From the NCBI GenBank assembly GCA_002317595.1, contig DCHL01000147.1:1-18773 (forward strand): a stretch of 18,773 bases of DNA. Reading direction: 5' to 3'. A model generated the notes under the pieces. It was not told the DNA's origin and did not search any database. It saw only the letters and a list, made by a program, of their open reading frames with translations. The stretch comes from Lachnospiraceae bacterium UBA1753 (GTDB lineage: Bacteria > Bacillota > Clostridia > Lachnospirales > Lachnospiraceae). The translations under genes and the position numbers were made by a program. Positions 5,749-14,937 of this stretch are shown one piece after another; position 1 is the first letter of the stretch; each line of letters starts with the position of its first letter.

Positions 5749-8400
5749 ATGGACAGTGTACAGAATTTACAGGCACAGCAGATAAATATTAATAAGGCTG
5801 GCGAGCCAGTTGTGGTTGAGACCGAGGAAGAGAGGAGACGCAAGGCTCTTGAGGCGGCTGCAAAGGAATCTGAACTTAGGCGGGAAGCATTTCGTGCAGA
5901 CGGAAAGTATATCGCCCAAAAGAGGGCAGAGGTCATGCGCGATTCCTTTACTACGGAGAAGGCCGCAAAGCATGTGGACGAGATGCTGAAGGTCCTTGAT
6001 AAGATATCAAAGGATGCTGGCAACACAATGTTTGTCTCAAAGAAGGATCTTGGACTCCGTATTCAGAGCATTATGCAGGTCTACGAGGTTGAGATTGGCA
6101 TTGCCGGAACGGTTGGAAAGAGAGCCGTAAAAATTCGCGAGTACAAGGAAAAATATGAGCGTCTCATGAATGAGGATATGCTCGATGATAATGAAAAGGC
6201 TCTCGATAAGAGCATTGAGTCGATATCAGAATCCATGATGGAGAAGAATGATGATTCTGTGGATGAAGATGCTGATACAAGTGTGGACAACACACTTTCA
6301 GCAGCTACGATGATGGGCGTGCGTGAGATTGACAGATGGATGCTGAGACATATGCATGAGACCGGTCTTACAGAAAATGACAAGTTCGCATTTGTATCAA
6401 TGATGTTAAAGCGTCCCGCAAGAGAGCGTCTTTACATGTACTATGTTATTGAGAAGCAGCGCCGACATAAGCCGATGGCTTCTGACGTGGTTGAATCGCA
6501 GCTGTCATATGTTCCTGACAAGGATGCGTTTGTAAAGCAGATGAAGATGTCCTTCATCAGAATCTTCAGACGGGCGGCAAATGGAAGCATATATTGGGAT
6601 AAACTCTCTGACGCATATGGACAGCTTGAGCATGTGAGACCCGCCATCCAGAAGTATTCAAAGATTGATCAGAATGGCACAAAGAAAGGCGCAATGCGAA
6701 CAGGTGATATACTTACCGCCTATGCAGATGCCCACAAAGGCCCTGTGAATACTAAAAAATTCAGAGAACTCGAGGCGGCTATCAAGGTGCGTAACAAAAA
6801 ACTTGATGAGCGAGATGTGGCGCTTGTTGCCTTCAAGGATTCACTGGTTGAGTTTAAGAAGAAAAAGATGATTGCCGATACTGCCTGGGTAGGTAAGCAG
6901 AGGAAGAGAGATGCTGCCACTGCTGCAGCTAAAAGTGCACATAAAAGGCTTCAGGAACTTATTGATGCGGATACAATCGTTGGTGCTATTGAGCAGTATA
7001 TTAAGACTGGAGATGCAGAAGATCTTACTGAACACCTCAAGGATGGAAATGATCCTGTATCTGAGGACGGATTTGACAGACTTGAGGATGTTACTGATGT
7101 GGGTGATACCGTGGTATCGCAGGTCGGTTATGCGTTTTCTGCAGTACATGACCCGATTGTTGAGTATGCGGATAAATTGCTGGAGAACGATTCTCAGTTC
7201 CTTGGACTTACAAGGTCCAAGCTTGCAAAAATCAGTGTTGCCAATGTGTCGGCCCTTTCGGTCCTTGCAGTCTCAAGCCTTATCAGCACAATTTCCATGA
7301 TTAAGGAGCTGCACGATGGTCCGGCACAGATGGGCGGAGATATCGCTGCTGCAACTGCAGACCTGATTTCACAGATTGCATCAACTGTTGAATCAGGACT
7401 GTCCGTGTTCAACGCAGGACAGGAAGTGGCAACAGCCTTTGAGGCAGCTGCCGAGACTGTGGAGAATCTCGCTGAGGAAATCTCTGAGGCGGCAGGAGAG
7501 TCCCTTTCTACAGCGGAAACAGTTGCTGGTTATCTTGGTATTGGAACTGCTTCAGTTGCTCTTGTAGCCAATTCAGCAGTTATGATAAACAGCGGAGCGA
7601 ACAGAAGCTATGTTACTAAATCTGAGTCCGCTTTTGAACAGAAGAGATTCCAGGAACTCAATGACAGAATCGCGAACGAGGAGTCAGAGGAAGAGGAGAA
7701 GGCAAGACTTCGCCGTGAAAAATATGAGGATAGTCTGATTAAGCATCAGAGACGTGTTCTCAAGGAGGAGCAGAAGAGTACGGCAATTGACATGTTCAGT
7801 AATGCCTCACTGCTTGGTGCTTCGCTTACTGGTGGAATTATCACGGTCCTCACGGCTGGAGTGCTCTCTCCGGTTTTGGCAGGTGTCAGTGTTGGAATCT
7901 GTATTTTTTCAACAATCAGAAGTTCAATTAAGGCACGCAGACAGAAGAGGGATGCCGTTGATGATTATCTTGGAATTGCAGAAGATAATTGTGATGTCTT
8001 AAATACCGCGTTCCAGAGTTATATTAAGAATACGGTCCTCGAGGGAGAGAATGAGACTCTTGAGGCTAAGTATCTTGGAATGAAGGATAAGGATAAGAAA
8101 AAGTTTGAGAAGCTGACCAAGAGTCATCTTCGCACTGCAATTCGAAATGAGGCCATGGCCAAGCTTGGATGCGCGAGCAAGGCGGCATTATTTGATAATA
8201 TTATGGAGAAATACGGCGACATGATCTATGAAGGTGCATTCATGGATGGTGAGAATCTGATTACGGATCCGGCGGTTCTTACAGACCCTAAGCATTTGCC
8301 GTACGTAAATCTTATCAAGAGTCTGGGACTCAAGATTAAGGTGACGGATGCGGGAATCCTGCCTACAAAGGAAGCAATTGTTGGAAAACTTCAGGGATAA
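5749..8400 (+). CDS. Unrecognised 883-aa coiled-coil protein with hydrophobic hairpins
   Basis: ATG 5749 is chosen because GAAGGAAG (5733-5740) precedes it at good spacing; a TTG at 5731 would lie inside that site. I recognise no family. The N-terminal third is charged and helical (EEERRRKALEAAAKESELRRE near 26-46). An acidic stretch lies near 170-180 and a basic, lysine-rich stretch at about 340-400. Hydrophobic segments lie at about 496-518, 592-613 and 686-723; the last is long, Gly-rich and followed by RSSIKARRQKR, so it could form a membrane hairpin. Between 613 and 686 is a strongly charged coiled coil (EESEEEEKARLRREKYED). There is no signal peptide and no enzyme motif. The layout (soluble coils plus internal hydrophobic hairpins, then a chaperone-like gene 19 bp downstream) resembles pore-forming or translocator-type proteins, but this is inference. 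A large membrane-associated structural protein is the alternative. Confidence 0.85.
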   Translation: MDSVQNLQAQQININKAGEPVVVETEEERRRKALEAAAKESELRREAFRADGKYIAQKRAEVMRDSFTTEKAAKHVDEMLKVLDKISKDAGNTMFVSKKDLGLRIQSIMQVYEVEIGIAGTVGKRAVKIREYKEKYERLMNEDMLDDNEKALDKSIESISESMMEKNDDSVDEDADTSVDNTLSAATMMGVREIDRWMLRHMHETGLTENDKFAFVSMMLKRPARERLYMYYVIEKQRRHKPMASDVVESQLSYVPDKDAFVKQMKMSFIRIFRRAANGSIYWDKLSDAYGQLEHVRPAIQKYSKIDQNGTKKGAMRTGDILTAYADAHKGPVNTKKFRELEAAIKVRNKKLDERDVALVAFKDSLVEFKKKKMIADTAWVGKQRKRDAATAAAKSAHKRLQELIDADTIVGAIEQYIKTGDAEDLTEHLKDGNDPVSEDGFDRLEDVTDVGDTVVSQVGYAFSAVHDPIVEYADKLLENDSQFLGLTRSKLAKISVANVSALSVLAVSSLISTISMIKELHDGPAQMGGDIAAATADLISQIASTVESGLSVFNAGQEVATAFEAAAETVENLAEEISEAAGESLSTAETVAGYLGIGTASVALVANSAVMINSGANRSYVTKSESAFEQKRFQELNDRIANEESEEEEKARLRREKYEDSLIKHQRRVLKEEQKSTAIDMFSNASLLGASLTGGIITVLTAGVLSPVLAGVSVGICIFSTIRSSIKARRQKRDAVDDYLGIAEDNCDVLNTAFQSYIKNTVLEGENETLEAKYLGMKDKDKKKFEKLTKSHLRTAIRNEAMAKLGCASKAALFDNIMEKYGDMIYEGAFMDGENLITDPAVLTDPKHLPYVNLIKSLGLKIKVTDAGILPTKEAIVGKLQG

Positions 8401-8419
8401 AAGGGAATGGTGAAATAGA

Positions 8420-8929
8420 ATGAGTTTACAGAAGAATGTATTAATGTCAGTTGCAGAATCGTTTAACAGTGAATATATTCCGGCAGTATTCAGGGAAAAG
8501 AGTGAGGGCGGTGTCCCAATGGATATGGTATCGCTCCTTTACACTGAGTATGGCAGTGGAGACAGGGAAGCGGGTGTTGATCTCTTCTTCCTGCCAATTC
8601 CTGCAGCCAGCGAGGATATTCAGTATTTTGCAGTTGTGATTAATATTGCAGAGGGCATTGATCCCTCATATAAGGAGGGTCTCAGAAGCGTGCTCGGCAC
8701 CCTGAACTTCCTGACTCCCTTTGGAACTTATGCATGCAGTCTTGAGGGAACAGCAGTTTTCTTTAAGCTGGTGACTCCGCTTCCTGCGGACCTTGCTGAG
8801 GAACAGCTTCTTAAGCAGGTCAATATCCTCACTGCTAATTCACTGGATGTGGCAGAGGGATTTGTAGGTCTTCTTCAGAAATTCGTGAAGGGCGAGGCGA
8901 CTCTTGCTGATTTTGAGAGTCTTATGTAA
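8420..8929 (+). CDS. YbjN / type III secretion chaperone-fold-like protein
   Basis: This 169-aa protein starts at ATG 8420, 19 bp after the 883-aa gene, with GGTGA (8409-8413) as a plausible ribosome binding site. It is soluble, acidic and of mixed alpha/beta character. The middle (FFLPIPAASEDIQYFAVVINI, about 50-73) reads as two beta strands. A helix-strand-strand follows (LRSVLGTLNFLTPFGTYAC, then LEGTAVFFKLVTPL). Two C-terminal helices end the chain (NILTANSLDVAEGFVGLLQKF). This order resembles YbjN and CesT/SycE-type chaperones, which bind unfolded partner segments. The match is by pattern and not by a firm motif. Position suggests the 883-aa protein as its partner. Confidence 0.72.
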   Translation: MSLQKNVLMSVAESFNSEYIPAVFREKSEGGVPMDMVSLLYTEYGSGDREAGVDLFFLPIPAASEDIQYFAVVINIAEGIDPSYKEGLRSVLGTLNFLTPFGTYACSLEGTAVFFKLVTPLPADLAEEQLLKQVNILTANSLDVAEGFVGLLQKFVKGEATLADFESLM

Positions 8930-8945
8930 TTGAAGCTGTTTTGAT

Positions 8946-9977
8946 ATGAAGAAGGAAAAGGCGTTCTTTCATCTGCCAGGACTCTTTGAGTTCTACGAAT
9001 TGTATAGTATGTTTCTGCCGCTATTCAGAGAGCATCGTGAATATTTTTACGACTGGTGTGAAATCGGCTCCATATATGGTGCTCCCATGGGGTGTCTTTG
9101 GGGCGGTGGAAGAGTGTCGACTGCTACGGTCAGCGCAGAGCAGGTGCTGTCGCTCGTGCGGGAATACGGGATTTCTGCGCGGCTTACCTTCAGCAACTCG
9201 CTTCTTGAGGGACAGCACCTTGGTGATAAGAAATGCAATGAGCTCTGTGCACTGTTTGAGCACGGCGTTTCAGGGAATGGCGAGCGGGGGATCTTAGGGA
9301 ACTGTGAGCAGAACATTTCAAGGAGCTGCGTTCAAAACGGCGTCATAGTTCACTCGGAACTGCTTCTGGAGCACATAAGGCGTCACTACCCTGGACTCTA
9401 CCTGGTGTCTTCCACCACGAAGGTGCTGACGGAGGTTGAGGAGCTTATTGCTGAGGCACGGCGTGAGGAATTTAAGTATGTGGTGCCTGATTTCAGGTTG
9501 AACAGAAGATTGGCTGAGCTTGCTGAGATTCATGAAGGCATCGATGGTGAACTGCCTGAAGCCCTCAGAGAGGGAATATCTGAAGGGAACGAGAAGAATC
9601 TCTCTTCTGAAATTAGGGACAAGCTTGAGTTTCTGTGCAACGAGTGCTGTTATTTTGGGTGCAGTGAGCGCCGCAGGTGCTATGAGGATGTGAGCCTTAA
9701 GAACCTGGGAGTTGATGGCGAGGAGCACATCTGCAGGGCGCCTCATGGTAATAAGGGGTATCGTTTCTCGGATGCAATGAAGAATCCTGGTTTTATCAGC
9801 AGGGATGACATCGTTGACACATATCTTCCACTGGGATTTTCAAATTTCAAGATTGAAGGGCGAGGGCTTGGAAGTGCGCTGGTTCTGGAGTTCCTGCTTT
9901 ATTATCTGACGAAACCCGAGTATCAGCTTAAGGTCAGGGAAGAAATCTATCTTGACAGCATGCTGGACCTGTTCTGA
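8946..9977 (+). CDS. U32 peptidase-like TIM-barrel protein with cysteine cluster
   Basis: ATG 8946 lies 16 bp after the preceding stop. Only a weak GAAG (8932-8935) precedes it, so translational coupling is likely. The 343-aa protein has barrel-like strands such as LYLVSSTTK, and VVPDFRLNRRL (179-189), where U32-like proteins carry a comparable strand and asparagine. A cysteine cluster follows (C231, C234, C235, C239, C245 and C263 in HICRAP), and then FKIEGR (301-306), which matches the fKIEGR segment of U32-family proteins. Some U32 members (UbiU/UbiV, RlhA) hold an iron-sulfur cluster through cysteines and act in O2-independent or RNA hydroxylation, so an Fe-S enzyme is plausible. A low-complexity insert near 110-130 (GNGERGILGNCEQNISRSC) adds more cysteines. 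The exact reaction is unknown. Confidence 0.62.
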   Translation: MKKEKAFFHLPGLFEFYELYSMFLPLFREHREYFYDWCEIGSIYGAPMGCLWGGGRVSTATVSAEQVLSLVREYGISARLTFSNSLLEGQHLGDKKCNELCALFEHGVSGNGERGILGNCEQNISRSCVQNGVIVHSELLLEHIRRHYPGLYLVSSTTKVLTEVEELIAEARREEFKYVVPDFRLNRRLAELAEIHEGIDGELPEALREGISEGNEKNLSSEIRDKLEFLCNECCYFGCSERRRCYEDVSLKNLGVDGEEHICRAPHGNKGYRFSDAMKNPGFISRDDIVDTYLPLGFSNFKIEGRGLGSALVLEFLLYYLTKPEYQLKVREEIYLDSMLDLF

Positions 9978-9993
9978 CTCGATTTTTGAAATA

Positions 9994-10013
9994 TTTTCAT
10001 TTTATAATGAAAA
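9994..10013. promoter_or_regulatory. Inverted repeat around a TATAAT before the kinase
   Basis: TTTTCAT (9994-10000) and ATGAAAA (10007-10013) flank TTTATA, and TATAAT at 10003-10008 lies within. It could be an operator over a -10 box or a weak terminator of the preceding operon. The TTGAAA at 9986-9991 is only 11 bp upstream, too close for a standard -35. Confidence 0.35.
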
Positions 10014-10079
10014 ACTCCTATTTTGTGATGGAATTATGTTATTATTGAGAAGTGAACCTGGCGTTTTCTGGAGGATGGT

Positions 10080-12626
10080 ATGGCGAATTATTTTTACTTT
10101 ACAATCAGCATAATTGCATTGCTTGTTCATTCGATGATGAATTATGATCATTTTCAGGAACGGCCGGATGCAGAGCAGACACCTGATAGAAAGTATCAGT
10201 TTTATCTTAAGTCGGTATTTTTCTATTTAATTGCAGAGGCTTTTCGTGCCGTGTTTACGGAAATCGGAAATATCCCTCTTCTGGTTTTGGATACTATAGC
10301 AATTTACATTTTTATGGCCATTTCGGTAGTGTGTGGCTGCCAGTATGTGGCAAAATATCTGGGACTTAGTGGCACTGGAGAGAAAATACTCAGGGTGTTC
10401 GGCAATGTTTTTTTTGCAGTAGATGCAATCGGTCTTATAGTAAATCATTTTATTCCCATTTTTTTCAGAATAGAGAAGGATATGTCCTACGCGCCGGGTA
10501 GGTATAGGTATGTGGTGTTCGGGATTCTTATCCTGCTGTATCTCATGTTGACATTTTATGGTCATTCTGTGGCTGTGCATTCTGAGGGTCATGACAAAAT
10601 CAGGAGCAGGGCTGTTTGTATGTATTCTGCCTTGACTGTGGTTTTCATTGTGCTTCAGACATTCTTCCCGACGTTTCCAATGTATACCATTGGTCTTTTG
10701 CTTGGGAACTGTTATTTCCATGTGTTTATCCGTGAGGATGAGAGAAATGAATACAGGAAGAGGCTTCAGTCAGTTAATGAGGAACTCCGTAGGGTGAATG
10801 AGATCCAGGAATCTCAGATAGAGGAGATTACAGAGCTGAATGCAAGCCTTCAGCAGAAGCAGGCGATGCTTGAGGAGGCTGCTGCAGAGCAGGAGGCCCA
10901 GATTGAGGAAATCACAGCCCTGAACACAAACCTTCAGGAACAGCAGACGATGCTTGAGGAGTCGACATCAGAGCAGGAGGCTCAGATTGAGGAGATTACA
11001 GCCCTCAATGATGAACTTGAAAACAGGCGTTCAGAGGTTGAGCAGGTGCTGGTAGACCTCGCTGAGCAGAATGATATCATTGCAAATGTCGGACTTGGAA
11101 TATGGCATATATATATTAAAGATGACGAGAAGTGTCGATTACGAGGCAACAGAAAGATGCTGGAACTTCTCGGAATATCTGACAATGAGCTGACCGAGGA
11201 AGAACTGTATGATTTCTGGATTTCCCGTGTTGCACCTGAGTCTATGCCTTCCGTGGACCGCAGCGTTCAGGAAATTCTCAGCGGCTTGTTTTCTGAAAAC
11301 ACATATCAATGGAATCATCCTACAAAGGGTCTGATTTATGTCAGATGCGGCGGAACGATGACTACACTTGAGGATGGAACAAAGGTGCTTCGTGGATGCC
11401 ATTCTGATGTCACCAATATTGTTCTCGATGAGCAGAATAAGAAGAGGGAACTCTTTGAGGCAAGAGAACTTGCTGAGATAGCGAGCCATTCAAAGTCCAT
11501 GTTCCTCAGCAATATGTCTCACGACATAAGGACTCCGATGAATGCAATCCTTGGATTTACGGAGCTTATTGAGAAGGAAAAAAATAATCCAGAGGTCATC
11601 TCTGAATATATTAAGAAAATCAGGGGCTCGGGAGATTACCTTCTCACTATCATCAACAATATTCTTGATATGGCGAGAATTGACAGTGGAAGCGTTGGTG
11701 TTGATGACGATTTTATGGATCTTTCGGATGAAGAGGCAAGTGTTGCTCCAATTTTTGAGGCACTTATCAAGGAAAAGAAGATACACTTTACTGCTCAGAC
11801 TACGGTACAGCATTTCTACATCCTGGGGGACTATGCCAAGACGCGCCAGATTACCGTCAACCTGTTGAGCAATGCCATTAAATATACCCCTGAGGGCGGC
11901 AGTGTCAGGATGGAGATGAATGAACTTCCCTGCGACAGAGAGGGATATGCGAATTATGAACTCGTTGTTTCTGACTCTGGAATCGGAATGAGTGAGGAGT
12001 TTATAGAACATATTTTTGACTACTTCAGTCGAGAGAGAAATACTACAGAAAGTAAGGTCATCGGAACCGGTCTTGGAATGTCAATTGTCAAGAAACTGGT
12101 GGACCTTCTGGGTGGGACTATTCAGATCGAGAGTGGACTTGGGGTCGGCTCAACAATTAAGGTTACGATTCCACATAGAATTATTGATAATCCTGAGGAA
12201 TATATCAAAGAAGAAAAAGAATCACGTGTTAATTCTGATATTCTTAAGGGAAAAAGAATACTTCTGGCAGAGGACAACGACCTTAATGCGGAAATTGCCA
12301 AGGCGGTTCTGGAGGAACTGGGATGCATCGTGGAACATGCCTGGGATGGCGTTGAGTGCGTTGATATGCTTGGACGGTCTGACGCAGGGTATTATGACCT
12401 GATTCTGATGGATATTCAGATGCCCAATGTCGATGGTTATTCCGCGACTGAGAAGATTCGAAACATGGCAGATTCAGTCAAGTCTCAGATTCCTATCATT
12501 GCGATGACTGCGAACGCCTTCGAGGAGGATAAGCAGAGTGCTTATGCTGCAGGAATGAACGGTCACATTGCAAAGCCTTTCAGGGTCGGAGACCTAACGG
12601 AGTCGATTGGCAGCGTGTTCGAATAA
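10080..12626 (+). CDS. Seven-TM hybrid sensor histidine kinase / response regulator
   Basis: This 848-aa protein starts at ATG 10080 after TGGAGG (10069-10074). Residues 1-215 hold about seven hydrophobic helices forming a membrane sensor. Residues 245-322 are a coiled coil built from nearly identical 28-residue (four-heptad) units beginning QIEEIT. A PAS-like domain follows (about 335-450). The HisKA phosphoacceptor is H481 in SHDIRTPMN. The HATPase has N594/N598 (NLLSN), D632-S-G-I-G and GTGLG (662-666). The C-terminal receiver (725-845) has E731-D732, phosphoacceptor D778, T810 and K832, all the expected residues. No Hpt or DNA-binding domain is present, so the phosphate must go to another protein or the receiver acts in cis. 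It stands alone, closed by a terminator. The signal is unknown. Confidence 0.95.
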   Translation: MANYFYFTISIIALLVHSMMNYDHFQERPDAEQTPDRKYQFYLKSVFFYLIAEAFRAVFTEIGNIPLLVLDTIAIYIFMAISVVCGCQYVAKYLGLSGTGEKILRVFGNVFFAVDAIGLIVNHFIPIFFRIEKDMSYAPGRYRYVVFGILILLYLMLTFYGHSVAVHSEGHDKIRSRAVCMYSALTVVFIVLQTFFPTFPMYTIGLLLGNCYFHVFIREDERNEYRKRLQSVNEELRRVNEIQESQIEEITELNASLQQKQAMLEEAAAEQEAQIEEITALNTNLQEQQTMLEESTSEQEAQIEEITALNDELENRRSEVEQVLVDLAEQNDIIANVGLGIWHIYIKDDEKCRLRGNRKMLELLGISDNELTEEELYDFWISRVAPESMPSVDRSVQEILSGLFSENTYQWNHPTKGLIYVRCGGTMTTLEDGTKVLRGCHSDVTNIVLDEQNKKRELFEARELAEIASHSKSMFLSNMSHDIRTPMNAILGFTELIEKEKNNPEVISEYIKKIRGSGDYLLTIINNILDMARIDSGSVGVDDDFMDLSDEEASVAPIFEALIKEKKIHFTAQTTVQHFYILGDYAKTRQITVNLLSNAIKYTPEGGSVRMEMNELPCDREGYANYELVVSDSGIGMSEEFIEHIFDYFSRERNTTESKVIGTGLGMSIVKKLVDLLGGTIQIESGLGVGSTIKVTIPHRIIDNPEEYIKEEKESRVNSDILKGKRILLAEDNDLNAEIAKAVLEELGCIVEHAWDGVECVDMLGRSDAGYYDLILMDIQMPNVDGYSATEKIRNMADSVKSQIPIIAMTANAFEEDKQSAYAAGMNGHIAKPFRVGDLTESIGSVFE

Positions 12627-12641
12627 TAAGAGATTAAATTT

Positions 12642-12701
12642 GGGAATTCAATAACTCGAAAAAGTAAAGGGAAAACTTTTTCGGGTTTGAATTCCCTTTT
12701 T
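12642..12701 (+). terminator. Terminator after hybrid kinase
   Basis: GGGAATTCAA (12642-12651) pairs with TTGAATTCCC (12687-12696). Inside it CGAAAAAGT pairs with ACTTTTTCG. A TTTTT run follows. The long stem is near-symmetric, so it may also work on the other strand. Confidence 0.9.
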
Positions 12702-12774
12702 GTTTGTGATATTATTTATATATTATTATGCATTTCGGTAGAAAATTTATGCAAATGTAATAAAGGAGAATAGC

Positions 12775-14838
12775 ATGAAGTTAAAAAAACTCAAGAAGCC
12801 ATCGTTGGATATCAAACTGACACTGATTCTTTTTGCCATTGTTCCAATGATTCTGTCAGCACTTATTCTCAGTATTGTTACTGTTAAGGAGAGCAGTGCA
12901 GAACTGAAGAAGTCGAGCCAGAATTCAATGATTTCAATAATTGAAGGAATTGGGGCTGCTTTTGACAACACAACGGATAATGGTGAGACTACGCTCACTA
13001 ATTTTATCCAGTCGCCTATTGTTATTGATCTTCTAAAGAATCCTGATGATCCGGCTGTTGCTGCTAAGGCTCAGGAGTATACCACCAACTTCTACAACTC
13101 ACTTGATGGTTGGGAAGGAATATATATTGCAGACTGGAATTCAAAGGTTCTCACTCATCCTGCACCACCTGTTGTCGGCAAGGTCATGAGAGAGGGAGAC
13201 AGACTTAAGGAACTGCAGGATGCTATGCTCGGTTCTGATGGTGTTTACAATGTTGGTATTATCACATCACCTGCATCCGGTCAGCTCATCATGTCGATGT
13301 ATGCACCTGTGTATGATGAGAATGGAACTCCTCTTGGATATGTTGGAGCCGGAACTTTTGTAAATAATAATGCTGTCAAGTTTGCGGATGTGACGTCGCT
13401 TGGACTTTCATCTGCATATGTCTACTTTGTTGATTCAACTGGCATCATGCTTTTCCATCCTGATGAGAGCAAGATCGGCTCGCCCGTAGAGAATGAGGCT
13501 GTAAAGGGTGTAGTTGCCAAGCTTGAGGCTGGTCAGGAGGTTACACCTACCTGCGTAGAGTACAAGTACAAGGGTAAGATGAAGTATGCTTCATATTATG
13601 TTGGCAAGGATAATGCGTATATTGCAGTCCTTACTACTGACGAGGCAGAGGTAATGGCCAACATCAAGAAGGTTACGGTTGTTACTTTCGTTCTTGGAAT
13701 TATCTGTGTAATTATTTTTGCCATCCTTGCAGTAATTCTTGCAAGATTTGTTGCAGCACCTCTTATGGCTGTGTCTGATGCGACTCAGAAGCTTGGCTCT
13801 GGTGATGTTACTGTTGAGTGCAAGGCTAAGTCACCTATTAAAGAAATCAGAAGTATCATCGATTCCTTCGGTGACCTGAAGGCTGCACTGTCTGATTCGA
13901 TGTCCAATGTCAAGAATGCTGCAAGGGTTCTCAGCTCAGCAATCGTAAGTGTTGATGGTAAGACAACTGACAATGTTGAGTCAATCTCTCAGATAAATGA
14001 TGCCATTGACGAGGTTGCAAGCACCTCGCAGGCTGTTGCAGAGGATGCACAGGTTATGGCGGAGAAGGCTACGCAGCTTGGCGGTGAAATTGAGACTCTG
14101 TTTGATAATGTAGTAAGGCTTCATGATGGGTCAATGGTTATCCAGAGCGCTAACAATGAGGCGGCTGGTTGTATGAATACTGTGCTTGAGGGATCTCAGC
14201 AGTCAGTTGAAGCAGTTAATGATATTGCCCAGAAGATTGCTGATACCAACAGTGCTGTTGAGAAGATTGATATTGCTATCCAGAGTATTGAGTCTATTGC
14301 AGACCAGACTAACCTCCTTTCACTCAATGCTTCAATCGAGGCATCTCGTGCTGGCGAGGCAGGACGTGGATTTACAATCGTTGCCCAGGAGATCAGAACT
14401 CTTGCAGAATCTTCTGCAATGTCTGCTAAGGAAATCAAACAGATTGTTGAGGAGGTTGTCACTCTCTCCAATTCAACAGTTGCGATTTCTGACAGAGTTC
14501 ATGATATGATATTATCTCAGCAGAGAGAAATCGAGAAGGCTCAGGACAAGTTCGCCAGACTGTCTGAGACCGTTGAATCTTCCATTGAAGAGATTGGTGT
14601 AATCAAGGAAATTGCAGCTCACATGGATGAAATCAAGGTTGAATTTGCTAATGCAACAACAGACCTTGGCGCAATCTCAGAGGAGCTTGGAGCAGCAGCT
14701 GAGGAAGTTGCTGCATCATGTCAGACAGTAAGTTCTGCATGTACCGATACTCAGGCTTCAACCGAGGAGATGCGTGCAATCAACGATACAATGAGCTCAG
14801 CAATCGACTACTTCAACCTTGGAGAGGGCGAGGCATAG
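12775..14838 (+). CDS. Methyl-accepting chemotaxis protein with dCACHE sensor
   Basis: This 687-aa chemoreceptor starts at ATG 12775 after AAAGGAG (12762-12768). TM1 spans about 15-37. The outside domain (40-298) has the dCACHE_1 pattern, with GWEGIYIADWNSKVLTH and the later SMYAPVYDENGTPLGYVG strand, then YVYFVDSTGIMLFHPD in the second lobe. TM2 is about 300-325, followed by a HAMP (326-380) and the helical signalling bundle. Its tip (IADQTNLLSLNASIE, 508-522, then AGEAGRGF) is a close variant of the MCP consensus; Ser replaces the usual Ala at 516, 520 and in EASRAG. No CheR-tethering pentapeptide ends the chain (it stops at EGEA). It would couple through CheW/CheA. No other chemotaxis gene is in the window. 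Ligands of dCACHE receptors are often amino acids or organic acids, but that is not fixed here. Confidence 0.95.
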   Translation: MKLKKLKKPSLDIKLTLILFAIVPMILSALILSIVTVKESSAELKKSSQNSMISIIEGIGAAFDNTTDNGETTLTNFIQSPIVIDLLKNPDDPAVAAKAQEYTTNFYNSLDGWEGIYIADWNSKVLTHPAPPVVGKVMREGDRLKELQDAMLGSDGVYNVGIITSPASGQLIMSMYAPVYDENGTPLGYVGAGTFVNNNAVKFADVTSLGLSSAYVYFVDSTGIMLFHPDESKIGSPVENEAVKGVVAKLEAGQEVTPTCVEYKYKGKMKYASYYVGKDNAYIAVLTTDEAEVMANIKKVTVVTFVLGIICVIIFAILAVILARFVAAPLMAVSDATQKLGSGDVTVECKAKSPIKEIRSIIDSFGDLKAALSDSMSNVKNAARVLSSAIVSVDGKTTDNVESISQINDAIDEVASTSQAVAEDAQVMAEKATQLGGEIETLFDNVVRLHDGSMVIQSANNEAAGCMNTVLEGSQQSVEAVNDIAQKIADTNSAVEKIDIAIQSIESIADQTNLLSLNASIEASRAGEAGRGFTIVAQEIRTLAESSAMSAKEIKQIVEEVVTLSNSTVAISDRVHDMILSQQREIEKAQDKFARLSETVESSIEEIGVIKEIAAHMDEIKVEFANATTDLGAISEELGAAAEEVAASCQTVSSACTDTQASTEEMRAINDTMSSAIDYFNLGEGEA

Positions 14839-14887
14839 AGCTTGGCAGTAACCTGCTGAAAGATTGTATTTTGTTTTGAATTTATTA

Positions 14888-14923
14888 GGGGCTGTCACAA
14901 CAAAATGTGGCAGTCCATTTTTT
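14888..14923 (+). terminator. Terminator after chemoreceptor
   Basis: GGGCTGTCACA (14889-14899) pairs with TGTGGCAGTCC (14906-14915), with GT pairs and one mismatch, and TTTTTT-rich sequence follows at 14918-14923. Confidence 0.8.
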
Positions 14924-14937
14924 ATGGGGCATAGGAT

